Part shown: positions 27,893 to 37,346 of the stretch, piece by piece
Numbering within the stretch: the stretch's first letter is position 1
How the letters are laid out: each line of letters opens with the position of its first letter
Assembly (NCBI GenBank): GCA_001544595.2
Contig: FCOH02000018.1
Coordinates: 1-64,000 of the forward strand
DNA length: 64,000 nt
Direction of reading: 5' to 3'
Source: Caballeronia peredens
GTDB taxonomy: Bacteria > Pseudomonadota > Gammaproteobacteria > Burkholderiales > Burkholderiaceae
Translations under genes and position numbers: made by a program
The notes under the pieces: generated by a model
Databases searched by the model: none
Seen by the model: only the letters and a program-made list of their open reading frames with translations
Told to the model about the DNA's origin: nothing

Positions 27893-28408
27893 TCAAAACA
27901 ACGCGAGCTGCTCCAGTCCCGGCCCGCCTTCGAGCGTGAGCAGATGCCGCTTGCGCTCTACGCCGCCCGCGTAGCCTGTCAGATCGCCGTCGCCGCCGAT
28001 CACGCGATGGCACGGCACGATGATCGCCACCGGATTTCGCCCGTTCGCGCCGCCGACCGCGCGTGACGCGCCGGGCGGCAAACCGAGGCGGCGGGCGATA
28101 TCGCCGTACGTCCAGGCATCGCCGAAGGGAATTTGCCGCAGCATTTCCCAGACGCGCCGTTGAAACTCGGTGCCGTCGAGCCGCAACGCGACGGAAAACG
28201 CCGTGCGCCCGCCGGCGAAGTACTCGTCGATCTGCTCGCGGGCCATGGCGACCGCACGCGAGACCGGCGCGGCTTCCGACAGCGACGGCTCGCGAATGGC
28301 CTTCGGGAAGTGCTTCTGTCCGACAAAAAAGAGTCCCGTCAGCGCGTCGTTTTCGGCGCGATACAGGATGGGTCCGAGCGGACTCGGGCCGACATGACAT
28401 TCGATCAC
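27893..28408 (-). CDS. ogt: Methylated-DNA-protein cysteine methyltransferase
   Basis: 171 residues. Active-site Cys133 in the invariant PCHRVIG; helix-turn-helix core GDAWTYGDIARRLGLPPGAS with the arginine finger region. It removes alkyl groups from O6-alkylguanine in a single-turnover suicide reaction. It lacks an Ada regulatory domain, so it is the Ogt/MGMT type. The N-terminal domain is complete. Confidence 0.93.
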   Translation of the reverse strand: MIECHVGPSPLGPILYRAENDALTGLFFVGQKHFPKAIREPSLSEAAPVSRAVAMAREQIDEYFAGGRTAFSVALRLDGTEFQRRVWEMLRQIPFGDAWTYGDIARRLGLPPGASRAVGGANGRNPVAIIVPCHRVIGGDGDLTGYAGGVERKRHLLTLEGGPGLEQLALF

Positions 28409-28459
28409 TTCGATCCTCCGCGCGGCTTCATCGGGCTGCGGCTCGTCAGGCGTCAGGTT

Positions 28460-28720
28460 TCAGATGAACGGATTGTCGGCGCTGCCGGTCGGGGCGGCGG
28501 GCTCGTCCGGCAGCTTCGCGGGCAGCGATGCGTCGCCCTGCAGACTCTCGACGATCGCGCCGAGCGCCCGATGCAGCGCGAGCGCGTTCGCGAGCCCGGC
28601 CTGGTCGCGCGCGATGGTCAGGTCGCCGCTCACCGTCACGCGCGTCTTGCCGTTGACGATGTTGATCGCGTCGCCGGCGATGTTCAGCACGTCGGTATCG
28701 TTTGCAAATGGCTTAAACAC
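28460..28720 (-). CDS. Conserved small hypothetical protein (86 aa)
   Basis: Starts MFKPFANDTDVLNIAGDAIN. The first 45 residues look like beta strands (INIVNGKTRVTVSGDLTI), followed by a helix and a disordered Pro-rich tail ending ADNPFI. Its ATG overlaps the 3' end of the nuclease gene by 8 nt, so the two are co-translated. No signal peptide, so it is cytoplasmic. No family recognised. Confidence 0.65.
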   Translation of the reverse strand: MFKPFANDTDVLNIAGDAINIVNGKTRVTVSGDLTIARDQAGLANALALHRALGAIVESLQGDASLPAKLPDEPAAPTGSADNPFI

Positions 28721-29471
28721 CTTTCAGTCCTCCGATTCGCTTGTCCTTCAGGCCGTCCGGGATGCCGGGAAACGCGAGGCCGCTCATGGCTTCGAGTTCG
28801 CGGACGGTTTTCATCGTGTAAGTGTTGGTCGGTGTATTTTCCACGACTACGGCGAAGGCGATCTGGCGCTTCGGCAGATAGACCACCTTGTACAACTGCG
28901 TCGGCACGAACACGCGCGATTCGCCGATCGTCTGCAACTGGCTTCCCGAAAAGAGCGGGCCGGTCACGACATAGGCTTCGCCGGAATCTTCCGTCAGCCT
29001 GCGCACCGCTTCCTCGATGCGCGACCAGATGCGCCGGTTGTTCGACGGGTCCTGCGGCACGATGTTCGCCAGCGAAAACGACTCGGCCATGCCTTTCTGG
29101 CTGGCGCGATCGCCCGCCGGACTCATGTGGCCGCGGTCGTAGCCGCTCTTTTTGTAGTCGGCGAGTTGCGCGCTTTCGCCGCGCGGCAGCCGCTTCTCCA
29201 CGAAAAAGCGATTCGTGCGCGTGTTGTTCTTCGCGTCGTCGATGCCTTGCGCCGTCAGATGTTCCGCCGACCAGAGCGGTCCGTGCGTGACGCCGGAGTG
29301 GAGCAGCGCGAAGTCGGAATAGCAGACTTCCTGGGTCGCCGCGCGCATCTTCGAATTGACGACGACGGGCGCGCGCCCGCCCGGGCTGAATTGCGGGCAG
29401 TCGCTCGCGCTGGCGCTGATGCACACGAAGCCGAGAAGCGCGGCGGCGAATGCCTTGAAGCGAAATTGCAT
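28713..29471 (-). CDS. Exported DNA/RNA non-specific endonuclease
   Basis: 252 residues. A signal peptide (MQFRFKAFAAALLGFVCISA) is followed by a beta-beta-alpha-metal nuclease domain with the signature DRGHMSPAGD, where His115 is the general base, and a metal-binding Asn in DPSNNRRIW. Like Serratia NucA-type enzymes it should cleave single- and double-stranded nucleic acids with Mg2+, in the periplasm or outside the cell. No immunity-type protein is obvious; the overlapping 86-aa gene has no signal peptide. Confidence 0.9.
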   Translation of the reverse strand: MQFRFKAFAAALLGFVCISASASDCPQFSPGGRAPVVVNSKMRAATQEVCYSDFALLHSGVTHGPLWSAEHLTAQGIDDAKNNTRTNRFFVEKRLPRGESAQLADYKKSGYDRGHMSPAGDRASQKGMAESFSLANIVPQDPSNNRRIWSRIEEAVRRLTEDSGEAYVVTGPLFSGSQLQTIGESRVFVPTQLYKVVYLPKRQIAFAVVVENTPTNTYTMKTVRELEAMSGLAFPGIPDGLKDKRIGGLKGV

Positions 29472-29693
29472 GCGTTTGGGTCCGTAAGGGTCCGTGCAGA
29501 ATGTTCTTTGCCGATGGCGATGGGTGAAGCAGTCCGTCGCGCTGCATCGTCGCAGTGTTGCTTGGCGCGCGGGGTCGCAAAGTATAAGCGCAGGTTGCGG
29601 CGCGGGGGCACGCCCGCATCCGAAATCGGGCCGCGCTAGAATGCGTCGGCCGAGGTCATCTCATTAATCGAGCAGGAATCGAACAGGAAGCCC

Positions 29694-30773
29694 ATGCGCA
29701 ACAAGCCGTCCATCGTCCGATCGCTGATGCTCTCGCTCGTGTCGTGCATTGCGATGTCCGGCGCGTTTCACGCATGCGCCGACGAAGCGTCCACAGCGCA
29801 GCAGCCCGGCAGCAACGACGGCCCGGCCTACGGTCCCGAGTTGCAGGGCTTCGACTATCCGTATCCGGTCGCGTCGTTCGCGCTCACGTCGCAGCGGCAG
29901 GTCGTGCGCATGGCGTACATGGACGTGCATCCGGCACATCCGAACGGCCGCACGGCGGTGCTTCTGCATGGCAAGAACTTCTGCTCCGCGACGTGGAAAC
30001 AGACCATCGAAACGCTGGCCGACGCGGGCTATCGCGTGATCGCGCCGGACCAGATCGGCTTCTGCAAGTCGACCAAGCCCGCGCGCTATCAGTACAGCTT
30101 CCAGCAGCTCGCGCGCAACACGCATGCGCTGCTCGGCGCGCTCGGCGTGTCGCGCGCGACGCTCATCGCGCATTCGACGGGCGGCATGCTCGCCGTGCGC
30201 TACGCGCTCATGTATCCGCGCGAGACGGAGCAACTTGTGCTCGTCAATCCGATCGGACTCGAAGACTGGAAGGCGAAGGGCGTGCCGTCGATTTCCATCG
30301 ACGACTGGTACGCGCGCGAACTGAAGACGAGCGCCGACGGCATTCGCCGCTACGAGACGAGCACGTATTACGCGGGCCATTGGCGCGCCGATTACGAGCC
30401 GTGGGTGCAGATGCTCGCGGGGATGTATCGCGGGCCGGGCAAGGACGCCGTCGCGTGGAATTCGGCATTGCTCTACGACATGATTTATACGCAGCCGGTC
30501 GTCTATGAATTCGACCAGTTGAAGACGCCGACGCTATTGCTCATCGGCGACAAGGACACGACGGCGATCGGCAAGGACTTCGCGCCGCCGGAAATCCGCC
30601 CGACGCTCGGGCGTTATTCGGATCTCGCGAAGCTGGCGAAGGAGCGCATCGAGGGCGCGAAGCTGGTCGAGTTTCCGGAACTCGGGCACGCGCCGCAGAT
30701 GCAGGATCCGGCGGCGTTTCATAAGGCGTTGCTGGAGGGGTTGGCACATCCGGTGCCGGGCTCGAACGACTGA
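29694..30773 (+). CDS. Exported alpha/beta-hydrolase
   Basis: 359 residues. N-terminal signal sequence with twin basic start and hydrophobic core (about 9-27), then a classical hydrolase fold: oxyanion loop HGKNF (92-96), nucleophile Ser161 in AHSTGG (the first Gly of GxSxG is Ala), acid Asp in GDKDTT, and His in ELGHAPQ. It may be an esterase or peptidase acting in the periplasm; substrate unknown. It is divergent from the nuclease gene across about 220 bp. Confidence 0.88.
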   Translation: MRNKPSIVRSLMLSLVSCIAMSGAFHACADEASTAQQPGSNDGPAYGPELQGFDYPYPVASFALTSQRQVVRMAYMDVHPAHPNGRTAVLLHGKNFCSATWKQTIETLADAGYRVIAPDQIGFCKSTKPARYQYSFQQLARNTHALLGALGVSRATLIAHSTGGMLAVRYALMYPRETEQLVLVNPIGLEDWKAKGVPSISIDDWYARELKTSADGIRRYETSTYYAGHWRADYEPWVQMLAGMYRGPGKDAVAWNSALLYDMIYTQPVVYEFDQLKTPTLLLIGDKDTTAIGKDFAPPEIRPTLGRYSDLAKLAKERIEGAKLVEFPELGHAPQMQDPAAFHKALLEGLAHPVPGSND

Positions 30774-30945
30774 TGCCCGCTCAAGTTTCGCATATGGCAT
30801 CAATTATCACACTCGTTTTGTTCCATCGAATTTGACGCTCGATTATACTTCGCGTGTACTGTCGCATTGCCGATCCCGGCCATGATCGGAATTCCGGTAT
30901 TTCAGTCCACATAGGCATCAACAAATAAATAAAAACTGAACGCCC

Positions 30946-31695
30946 ATGTATTCAGCACCCCAAAATATCCATATTTTCGTCGCTACGCCGGCATACGGCG
31001 CAACGGTAGCCGTCGAATATACGACCGGATTGATCGATCTATATGCCGCGGCATCCAGATCTGGATTCAGTATTACACTGAGATTCATCGCGACTGAAAG
31101 TCTCATCACGCGTGCGCGAAATTCGCTGGTGGCTCAATTTCTCGCCGATGAAACCGCCACGCATCTGATGTGGATCGATGCCGACGTCGGATTCAAAGGC
31201 GCAGATTTCATGCGCTTGCTCCAGTCCGGGTATCCGGTCTGCGCGGGGGTTTATCCGACAAAAACGGAGGGCTGGCCAGTCAACGGAATCGAGCATGCGC
31301 TGCCGGCGGGAACGACGGCTGCCGACTTCAGAGCGCGTTACGCGGTTTATCCCGCGAATGTCAAAGCCGGAGACCTCGTATGCGACGAGCACGGATTTAT
31401 CGAAGCCGTCGATGCTCCGACGGGTTTCATGCTGATCGAGCGTGGCGTATTCGTGTCATTGATGAATCGTTATCCCGATCTGCAATACAAGAGCGGCGAC
31501 GACATTCACTACGCGTTTTTCGACACCATGATCGATCCCGAAACGCGCATTTATCTTTCAGAAGACTTCGCTTTCTGCCGTTTGATTCGCGGCATCGGGC
31601 TGAAGCCTTTCGTCGATTCGCAGTCGAATCTGATGCATCAGGGCATCGCGAGATATTTCGGCGACCTGAAACGCAGTCTCGGATCAGGCAAGTGA
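30946..31695 (+). CDS. Glycosyltransferase-like (GT-A fold) protein
   Basis: 249 residues. The N-terminus IHIFVATPAYGATVAVEYTT, the ESLITRARNSLVAQFL segment and the DXD-like IDADVGF (about 76-82) resemble family-2-like nucleotide-sugar transferases that begin with a search of a short Rossmann-type domain. There is no membrane anchor. Upstream DNA is AT-rich and has no clear ribosome site; codon use near the start (ATA, ACA, TTT) differs from the GC-rich neighbours, which suggests acquisition. No sugar-locus genes lie beside it. The acceptor is unknown. Confidence 0.6.
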   Translation: MYSAPQNIHIFVATPAYGATVAVEYTTGLIDLYAAASRSGFSITLRFIATESLITRARNSLVAQFLADETATHLMWIDADVGFKGADFMRLLQSGYPVCAGVYPTKTEGWPVNGIEHALPAGTTAADFRARYAVYPANVKAGDLVCDEHGFIEAVDAPTGFMLIERGVFVSLMNRYPDLQYKSGDDIHYAFFDTMIDPETRIYLSEDFAFCRLIRGIGLKPFVDSQSNLMHQGIARYFGDLKRSLGSGK

Positions 31696-31699
31696 CGCT

Positions 31700-33052
31700 T
31701 CAATCGGCGAGCCGGCGCTCGATCGCCGGAACCTGAACCGCCAGCGTGATGCCGCGCGCCACCATGAAGATCGTGAGTGCGAGCCACAGCCCGTGATTGC
31801 CGAGCGATCCGGCAAGCGTCCACGCGGCGAGCAGGAACACCGCGAGTGAAACGGCCATCGCCTTCATGAGTTCGTGCGTGCGTGTCGCGCCGATGAACAC
31901 GCCGTCGAGCATAAAGCCCGCCACCGACGCGAGCGGCAGAATCGACGCCCACGGCAGATAGCGCGCCGCCGCCGCATGCACGACGGCCTGATCCGTCAGC
32001 TTGCCGATGATCCACTCGCCGCCTATCCAGAAGACGACCGAAAAGCCCGCCGCGCCGATCGCGGACCAGAGCATCGTGACCTTGACGGCCTGCCGGAATG
32101 CGTGCCGGTCGCGCGCGCCGGCCGCCGCGCCGACGAGCGCTTCCGCGGCGTGCGCGAAACCGTCGAGCCCGAACGACATGAAGGTCTGGAAGTTCAGCAG
32201 GACCGCGTTGGCGGCGAGGATCGCATCGCCCTGACGCGCGCCGAGATGCGCGAACCACGCGTACGAACCGAGCAGGCAGATGGTCCGGATGAAAATATCG
32301 CGGTTGATCGCGACGAGACGTTTGAGCGCGCGCGTATCGAAGAGCGCACCGGGCGCGAGCGGCGCCAGGCCGCGCGGACGCAAGCGCCACAGTATCGCGA
32401 GGCCGAGCGCGAAGCCGCAAAAATCCGCGAACGCCGTCGCTGCGCCGATGCCCGCGACGCCCCAGTCGAAGCGATACACGAACAGCAGCACCGCCACGAT
32501 ATTCACCAGATTGATGAAAATCTGCGTGACGAGCGCGAGCCGCACGCGCTGGCAGCCGAGCAGATAGCCGAGCACGACGTAATTGCCGAGCGCGAACGGC
32601 GCGGCCCAGATGCGCGCGTGGCAATACGCGCTCGCGGTGTCCTGCACGGCGGCGCTGCCGCCGAGCGCCGCGAGCGCGAGACGGATGACCGGCATCTGCA
32701 GCGCCAGCACCGCCGCGCCGATCGAGACCGCGAGCAGGAGCGCGCGCAGCACGCTGGCGCGCAGGGCGTCGTCGTCGCGGGCGCCGAAGGCCTGCGCGAC
32801 GAGTCCCGTCGTTCCCATGCGCAGAAATCCGAAGCCCCAGAACACGAAGCTGAACACGAGCCCGCCGAGCGCGACGCCGCCGAGGTACTGCGGCCCGTCG
32901 AGATGACCGGCGACGGCCGTGTCGACCGCGCCGAGAATCGGCTGCGTCAGATTGGCGAGGACGATCGGAAAGGCGAGCTTCAGCACGCGCTTGTGCCAGT
33001 GCACGGGCAGCGCGGTTTCCTCGGTCGCCGGGTCTTGTGGGGCGTTGTGCAA
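31700..33052 (-). CDS. MATE-family efflux transporter (DinF-like)
   Basis: 450 residues with twelve membrane spans. The MATE start PIVLANLTQPILGAVDTAVA and internal GYLLGCQR and AINRDIFIRT segments match the DinF-like branch. It exports cationic or amphiphilic compounds using Na+ or H+. The stop lies 4 nt from the end of the convergent glycosyltransferase-like gene. Confidence 0.92.
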   Translation of the reverse strand: MHNAPQDPATEETALPVHWHKRVLKLAFPIVLANLTQPILGAVDTAVAGHLDGPQYLGGVALGGLVFSFVFWGFGFLRMGTTGLVAQAFGARDDDALRASVLRALLLAVSIGAAVLALQMPVIRLALAALGGSAAVQDTASAYCHARIWAAPFALGNYVVLGYLLGCQRVRLALVTQIFINLVNIVAVLLFVYRFDWGVAGIGAATAFADFCGFALGLAILWRLRPRGLAPLAPGALFDTRALKRLVAINRDIFIRTICLLGSYAWFAHLGARQGDAILAANAVLLNFQTFMSFGLDGFAHAAEALVGAAAGARDRHAFRQAVKVTMLWSAIGAAGFSVVFWIGGEWIIGKLTDQAVVHAAAARYLPWASILPLASVAGFMLDGVFIGATRTHELMKAMAVSLAVFLLAAWTLAGSLGNHGLWLALTIFMVARGITLAVQVPAIERRLAD

Positions 33053-33162
33053 AGCGGTCGAACGCGTTCGTGCGCGCGTTTCGTCGGTATCGTGGGAAAG
33101 GCGCCATTGTCCGGATGCGCCGCCGGCCGCGCAACATCGCCCGGCAACCGATAATGCGCATC

Positions 33163-33483
33163 ATGAAAACGTTCGCGCTCTATGTCGTCACGGCCGTCGC
33201 GGAGATCGCGGGCTGCTACTTTCCGTATCGATGGCTCAAGACGGGCGGCTCGCCGTGGCTCGTCGTGCCCGGCGCACTGTCGCTCGCACTGTTCGCCTGG
33301 CTGCTGACACTTCACGACACCGCCGCCGGACGCATCTACGCGGCGTACGGCGGTGTGTATATCGGCGTGGCGATCGCGTGGCTGTGGGCCGTCGATCGCA
33401 TCCGGCCGACGGCGTGGGATCTCGCGGGCGCCGCGATCGCGCTCGTCGGCATGGGCGTGATCGCGTTCCAGCCGCGCATCTGA
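33163..33483 (+). CDS. YnfA family (UPF0060) membrane protein
   Basis: 106 residues, four membrane helices. The family pattern AEIAGCYFPYRWL, AAYGGVYI and W-rich LWAVDRIRPTAWDLAGA is clear. It belongs to the drug/metabolite transporter clan, with some evidence of efflux for related proteins. I chose the second ATG (33163), since MKTFALYVVTAVAEI is the family start; another ATG is 9 nt upstream. Confidence 0.9.
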   Translation: MKTFALYVVTAVAEIAGCYFPYRWLKTGGSPWLVVPGALSLALFAWLLTLHDTAAGRIYAAYGGVYIGVAIAWLWAVDRIRPTAWDLAGAAIALVGMGVIAFQPRI

Positions 33484-33489
33484 GCGGTC

Positions 33490-34512
33490 TCAGGCTTCCA
33501 GCGCAAGCAGCGCGAAGGTCGCGAGCCAGTGCTCGCCCATGTAGTCACCGGCGACGTGCGCGATTCCCGCAGCCAGATGTTCGCTCGCGCTCGCTTCGAG
33601 CACCGCGATGCGTGCATCGCCCGCCGGCAGCGCCCGCGCGATCGTGCGCTGACACCACGCGCGGCTCAGGTTCAGGCCATCGAGATGGGCGAGTTTGCCG
33701 TCGCTGCGATCGGTGACGGTGGCAGGCGTGAAGAGCGTCGACGGCGCGCGTTCGGCCAGGCGCGGGAGAAACCGGTCGAGCCAGCCGACAAAGTGCCCGT
33801 CCGGCAGCACATGGCGCATCAGGACCGCTTCCATCAGCGACGGCGAAAGGAACTCGTCGCCGGCTGGCTCCCACGCCTGGCAGGCTTCGTCGCGTTCGAA
33901 CCAGCGCAACGCGGTTTCCACCAGCAAGCGCTCGAAATCGGTGTCTTTCACCGTGCGCGTATACCCGAGCGACAGCGTCAGCGCAAACGCCATGTTGAAA
34001 TGCGTGCCGACGCGCAGCGGATAAGTCGATTTCGGCAGGAATTCGGTGAAGCGCGCGACGAACGCATCGGCGAGCGGCTGGAGCGTGCGGGCCCAGCGCG
34101 CGCCGTCGGCGGATTGCATCGAATGAAGCTGGCCCGCGAGCGCGAGCAGCCACGCCCAGCCGTACGGCCGCTCGAAGCCGCGCGCGGCGGGGCGCCGGAG
34201 ATACGCGACTTCGGCCGCGACATTCGCGTCGGTGAAGTGTTCGTCGATCACGGCGCGAATGCGCGGCGCGTCCGGCAAATCCGCAAAACGCCCGGCGAGG
34301 CGCGCGATCAGCCAGTAGCCGTGGACGCAGGAATGCCAGTCGAAGCTGCCGTAGAAAATCGGATGCAGCGCGCGCGGACTCTGCACGTCGGCGGCGTCGG
34401 CCATGACGTGATCGAGCTTGTTCGGATACTCGCGCGTCAGATGGCCGAGCGCGACCTGCGCGAATTTCGACGCGAGCGCGGCGTCGAGCGCGATCGGTGG
34501 CTGTGAGTTCAT
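33490..34512 (-). CDS. DUF2891 family protein
   Basis: 340 residues. The N-terminal part carries SPRALHPIFYGSFDWHSCVH and GYWLIARL, the best-conserved stretch of DUF2891. The protein is rich in aromatic residues and helices, suggesting an alpha-toroid fold like glycoside hydrolases, which is my inference. No signal peptide. Function unknown. It is convergent with ynfA (6 nt between stops) and divergent from the KgtP-like transporter gene. Confidence 0.88.
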   Translation of the reverse strand: MNSQPPIALDAALASKFAQVALGHLTREYPNKLDHVMADAADVQSPRALHPIFYGSFDWHSCVHGYWLIARLAGRFADLPDAPRIRAVIDEHFTDANVAAEVAYLRRPAARGFERPYGWAWLLALAGQLHSMQSADGARWARTLQPLADAFVARFTEFLPKSTYPLRVGTHFNMAFALTLSLGYTRTVKDTDFERLLVETALRWFERDEACQAWEPAGDEFLSPSLMEAVLMRHVLPDGHFVGWLDRFLPRLAERAPSTLFTPATVTDRSDGKLAHLDGLNLSRAWCQRTIARALPAGDARIAVLEASASEHLAAGIAHVAGDYMGEHWLATFALLALEA

Positions 34513-34886
34513 GCGGTTCCTCGTTTGGGCGGGTCATCGATTCCGAGACTTTATCGATAAAAACTCGATAATGTGTCTCTCTAGGGAAATCCCTGAATCT
34601 GGGCAAATGCCGGTCTGCGCCCGCGCGCCCGAAAGCCGGGCGAGAAGTCGGGGCAAGTCTGGCGAATGCTTTTGCGACAAGCCTGAGCGGGATCCGGCCG
34701 GCGGCGGAGCGGTTTGCCGGCGCGCGCATTTTCGTCGGCGAAGGGGCCGGAGCGCGGCCGCGAATCGCGCGCCCGCACGCGGATCGTCGTATAAACTTGC
34801 GCCCGAACGCCGCCAAGAGCGTTCGGACCGGGGTCACGAGCCCCGGGAAACGTCATCCAGAAAGCGACCAAGAGATCAGAAACAAC
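34513..34886. promoter_or_regulatory. Divergent intergenic region DUF2891 / kgtP-like
   Basis: 374 bases with no supported gene. An AT-rich patch with TATCGATAAAAACTCGATA (34552-34570) near the DUF2891 start may be promoter or operator. The remainder is GC-rich without a recognisable element. The ribosome site for the transporter is weak (AGAGATCAG). Confidence 0.35.
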
Positions 34887-36182
34887 ATGAGCGACATTCC
34901 CGTTTATTCCGCAGAAGACACCCGGCGCCGCGTATTTGCGATCGTCGGCGCCTCGTCGGGCAATCTCGTCGAGTGGTTCGACTTTTACATCTACTCGTTT
35001 CTCGCCCTGTACTTCTCGGCGGCATTCTTCCCGGGCGGCAATCCGACCGTGCAGTTGCTGAACACCGCGGGCGTGTTCGCGGCCGGCTTCCTGATGCGCC
35101 CGATCGGCGGCTGGCTGTTCGGCCGTATCGCCGACAAGCACGGCCGCCGCAACGCGATGATGATCTCCGTCCTGATGATGTGCGGCGGCTCGCTCGTCAT
35201 CACCTTCCTGCCGACCTACGCGTCGATCGGCGCGTGGGCACCGTTCCTGCTGCTGATCGCGCGCCTGTTCCAGGGTCTGTCGGTGGGCGGCGAGTACGGC
35301 ACCAGCGCCACTTACATGAGCGAAGTGGCGTTGCGCGGCCGGCGCGGCTTCTTCGCGTCGTTCCAGTATGTGACGCTGATCGGCGGGCAGCTCGCCGCGC
35401 TGCTGGTCCTCGTGATCCTGCAAATGTTCCTGTCGACGGAAGAGCTGAAGGCCTGGGGCTGGCGCATTCCGTTCTTCATCGGCGCGTGCGCGGCGCTCGT
35501 GTCGCTGTATCTGCGCCGCTCGCTCGACGAAACGTCGACCGCCGAGACGCGTGATCGCAAGGAAGCGGGCACGCTCGCCGGCCTGATGCAGCACAAGGGC
35601 GCGTTCATGACCGTGGTGGGCTTCACGGCGGGCGGCTCGCTGATTTTCTACACGTTCACGACCTACATGCAGAAGTATCTGGTCAACACGGCCGGCATGC
35701 ACGCCAAGACCGCCAGTAACGTGATGACCGGCGCGCTTTTCGTCTACATGCTGCTGCAGCCGCTGTTCGGCGCGCTGTCGGACCGCATCGGCCGCCGCAC
35801 GTCGATGCTGTGGTTCGGCGGCCTCGCGACCCTCGGCACCGTGCCGCTGCTGCACGCGCTCTCCGGCGTGACGAGCCCGGTCATGGCGTTCGTGCTGGTG
35901 GTGATCGCGCTCGCCATCGTGAGCTTCTACACGTCGATCAGCGGTCTCATCAAGGCGGAAATGTTCCCGCCGGAAGTGCGCGCGCTGGGCGTCGGGCTGT
36001 CGTACGCGGTCGCCAACGCGATCTTCGGCGGCTCGGCGGAATATGTCGCGCTGTGGCTGAAGTCCGTGGGCAGCGAATCGACGTTCTTCTGGTATGTGAC
36101 GGTGATGTGTTTCATCTCGTTCGTCGTTTCGTTCCGCATGATGGATCCGAGCAAAGAAGGCTATCTGCGCAACGAACCGTAA
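34887..36182 (+). CDS. kgtP: MFS transporter of the metabolite:H+ symporter family, KgtP-like
   Basis: 431 residues, twelve helices. The opening SSGNLVEWFDFYIYSFLALY and motif GRIADKHGRR are diagnostic for the MHS family. The segment ELKAWGWRIPFFIGA resembles alpha-ketoglutarate permease KgtP, with related members carrying citrate, shikimate or proline. It takes up the substrate with a proton. It is monocistronic in appearance. Substrate call is moderate; transporter class is firm. Confidence 0.85.
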   Translation: MSDIPVYSAEDTRRRVFAIVGASSGNLVEWFDFYIYSFLALYFSAAFFPGGNPTVQLLNTAGVFAAGFLMRPIGGWLFGRIADKHGRRNAMMISVLMMCGGSLVITFLPTYASIGAWAPFLLLIARLFQGLSVGGEYGTSATYMSEVALRGRRGFFASFQYVTLIGGQLAALLVLVILQMFLSTEELKAWGWRIPFFIGACAALVSLYLRRSLDETSTAETRDRKEAGTLAGLMQHKGAFMTVVGFTAGGSLIFYTFTTYMQKYLVNTAGMHAKTASNVMTGALFVYMLLQPLFGALSDRIGRRTSMLWFGGLATLGTVPLLHALSGVTSPVMAFVLVVIALAIVSFYTSISGLIKAEMFPPEVRALGVGLSYAVANAIFGGSAEYVALWLKSVGSESTFFWYVTVMCFISFVVSFRMMDPSKEGYLRNEP

Positions 36183-36425
36183 GGCGCGCGGCGGCGTGTT
36201 CGCGGCCATGGTGTCGCGGCCACGCCGCACCTTTCGCGCGCGGGCGGCGCTCGATGTCCGTCCCGCTTGCCGATGACGGTAGTATGGTGTTTTATGCGTT
36301 ATGTAGACGGCGCGCCGCTGAAGGCGCGCGATGTTAATCGGGAACCGGATATGCATGCGCGTGCAGCCGCTGCGCGCGATGCCCATGCACGATGCGGGGC
36401 GCATCGTTCTGCCTGGAGCCTGTTC

Positions 36426-37097
36426 ATGGAAGATTTCGACGAAACGTTGTTTCTGGTCTGGCGCGCCAATCTGGGCGTGCTGGTCGGCACGCCGGGCGGC
36501 GCGGGGCGACTCGCGCGCATGATGAACTTCTCGCCGTCGTTCATGAAGCTGATCGTGGCCGGTCAGCGCGATTTCAACGAGGAATTCGTGCGCGGCATCG
36601 AGCTCGTGACGGGCTTGCCGCCGCACTGGATGGACGAGCGCCGCGACGCGGACGAAATTCCGCCCGACGTCCAGCGCGCGCTCGACGAGGAAACCCCGAT
36701 GGCGGTGTTCCGCGGCACCGCGCATCCGCAGCCGAAGCGCTCCGTGCTGCGCGGGCCGGAGCCGCTGCTGTCGCAGACCGAGGCGACGCGCCGCGTGGCC
36801 GATCTCGCGCAACAACAGGCAGAAGCCAATCGGCGCGATCTGCTGTTTCGCAAGAATCGCGATCTGCTGTCACAGGATTTGCGCCGCCTGGAGCGTCAGC
36901 TCGGCTTGCTGCAAGTCGATGCGATGCAGCCGAAAGTCGACGACCTGATCGCTTCCGACCGTATGAGCGAGGCGGCGAAGGCCGATCTGACGGGGCGTCT
37001 CGAACAGATCGACAAGCACGTCAAGCTGCTGCATCAGCACGTGGAAAAGCTCGTCGTGCTGCTGTCGAGCCCGGACGAGCCCGAAGCCGGCGAATAG
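36426..37097 (+). CDS. HTH/coiled-coil protein of unknown function
   Basis: 223 residues. Residues about 15-60 (LGVLVGTPGGAGRLARMMNF then SPSFMKLIVAGQRDFNEEFV) look like a lambda-repressor-type helix-turn-helix. A Pro-rich linker follows, then a long coiled coil (about 120-210) with heptad leucines. A GGAG precedes the chosen ATG. This architecture suggests a DNA-binding or sensory dimer; I know no name for it. Confidence 0.65.
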   Translation: MEDFDETLFLVWRANLGVLVGTPGGAGRLARMMNFSPSFMKLIVAGQRDFNEEFVRGIELVTGLPPHWMDERRDADEIPPDVQRALDEETPMAVFRGTAHPQPKRSVLRGPEPLLSQTEATRRVADLAQQQAEANRRDLLFRKNRDLLSQDLRRLERQLGLLQVDAMQPKVDDLIASDRMSEAAKADLTGRLEQIDKHVKLLHQHVEKLVVLLSSPDEPEAGE

Positions 37098-37130
37098 CGG
37101 GACCGGCGGGCTTCCGCTCGTTTTCGTCCG

Positions 37131-37283
37131 CTACTTCTTCTTGCCGTCGTCGCGGGGTTCCGGCTCGGGATGCACGGCGATCGGGTCGCTCGCCGGAAAG
37201 GTTTCATCGAGCGCTTCGTCGAGCAAATCCTCTTCGTGAGGCGGATCCTGCTTCGAACGGTCGTCTCGGCCAGGCTTCGTCAT
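37131..37283 (-). CDS. Small acidic conserved protein (50 aa)
   Basis: Starts MTKPGRDDRSKQDPPHEEDL with a GGAG about 8 nt upstream. The core LLDEALDETFPASDPIAV is a pattern seen in many small proteobacterial hypothetical proteins. Likely unstructured or a small helix. The longer upstream frame was not chosen because its start has no ribosome site. Confidence 0.75.
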   Translation of the reverse strand: MTKPGRDDRSKQDPPHEEDLLDEALDETFPASDPIAVHPEPEPRDDGKKK

Positions 37284-37346
37284 GGTGCGCTCCGTGATCC
37301 GGTTGACGGGTTCATTCAATATAGCAGCGTCGATCACGCCGCGCAG

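Noticed and set aside
34581..36815. 744-residue minus-strand frame across the KgtP-like gene
   Set aside because: No recognisable motif, and the plus strand encodes a clear MFS transporter. The open frame follows from high GC at codon position three.
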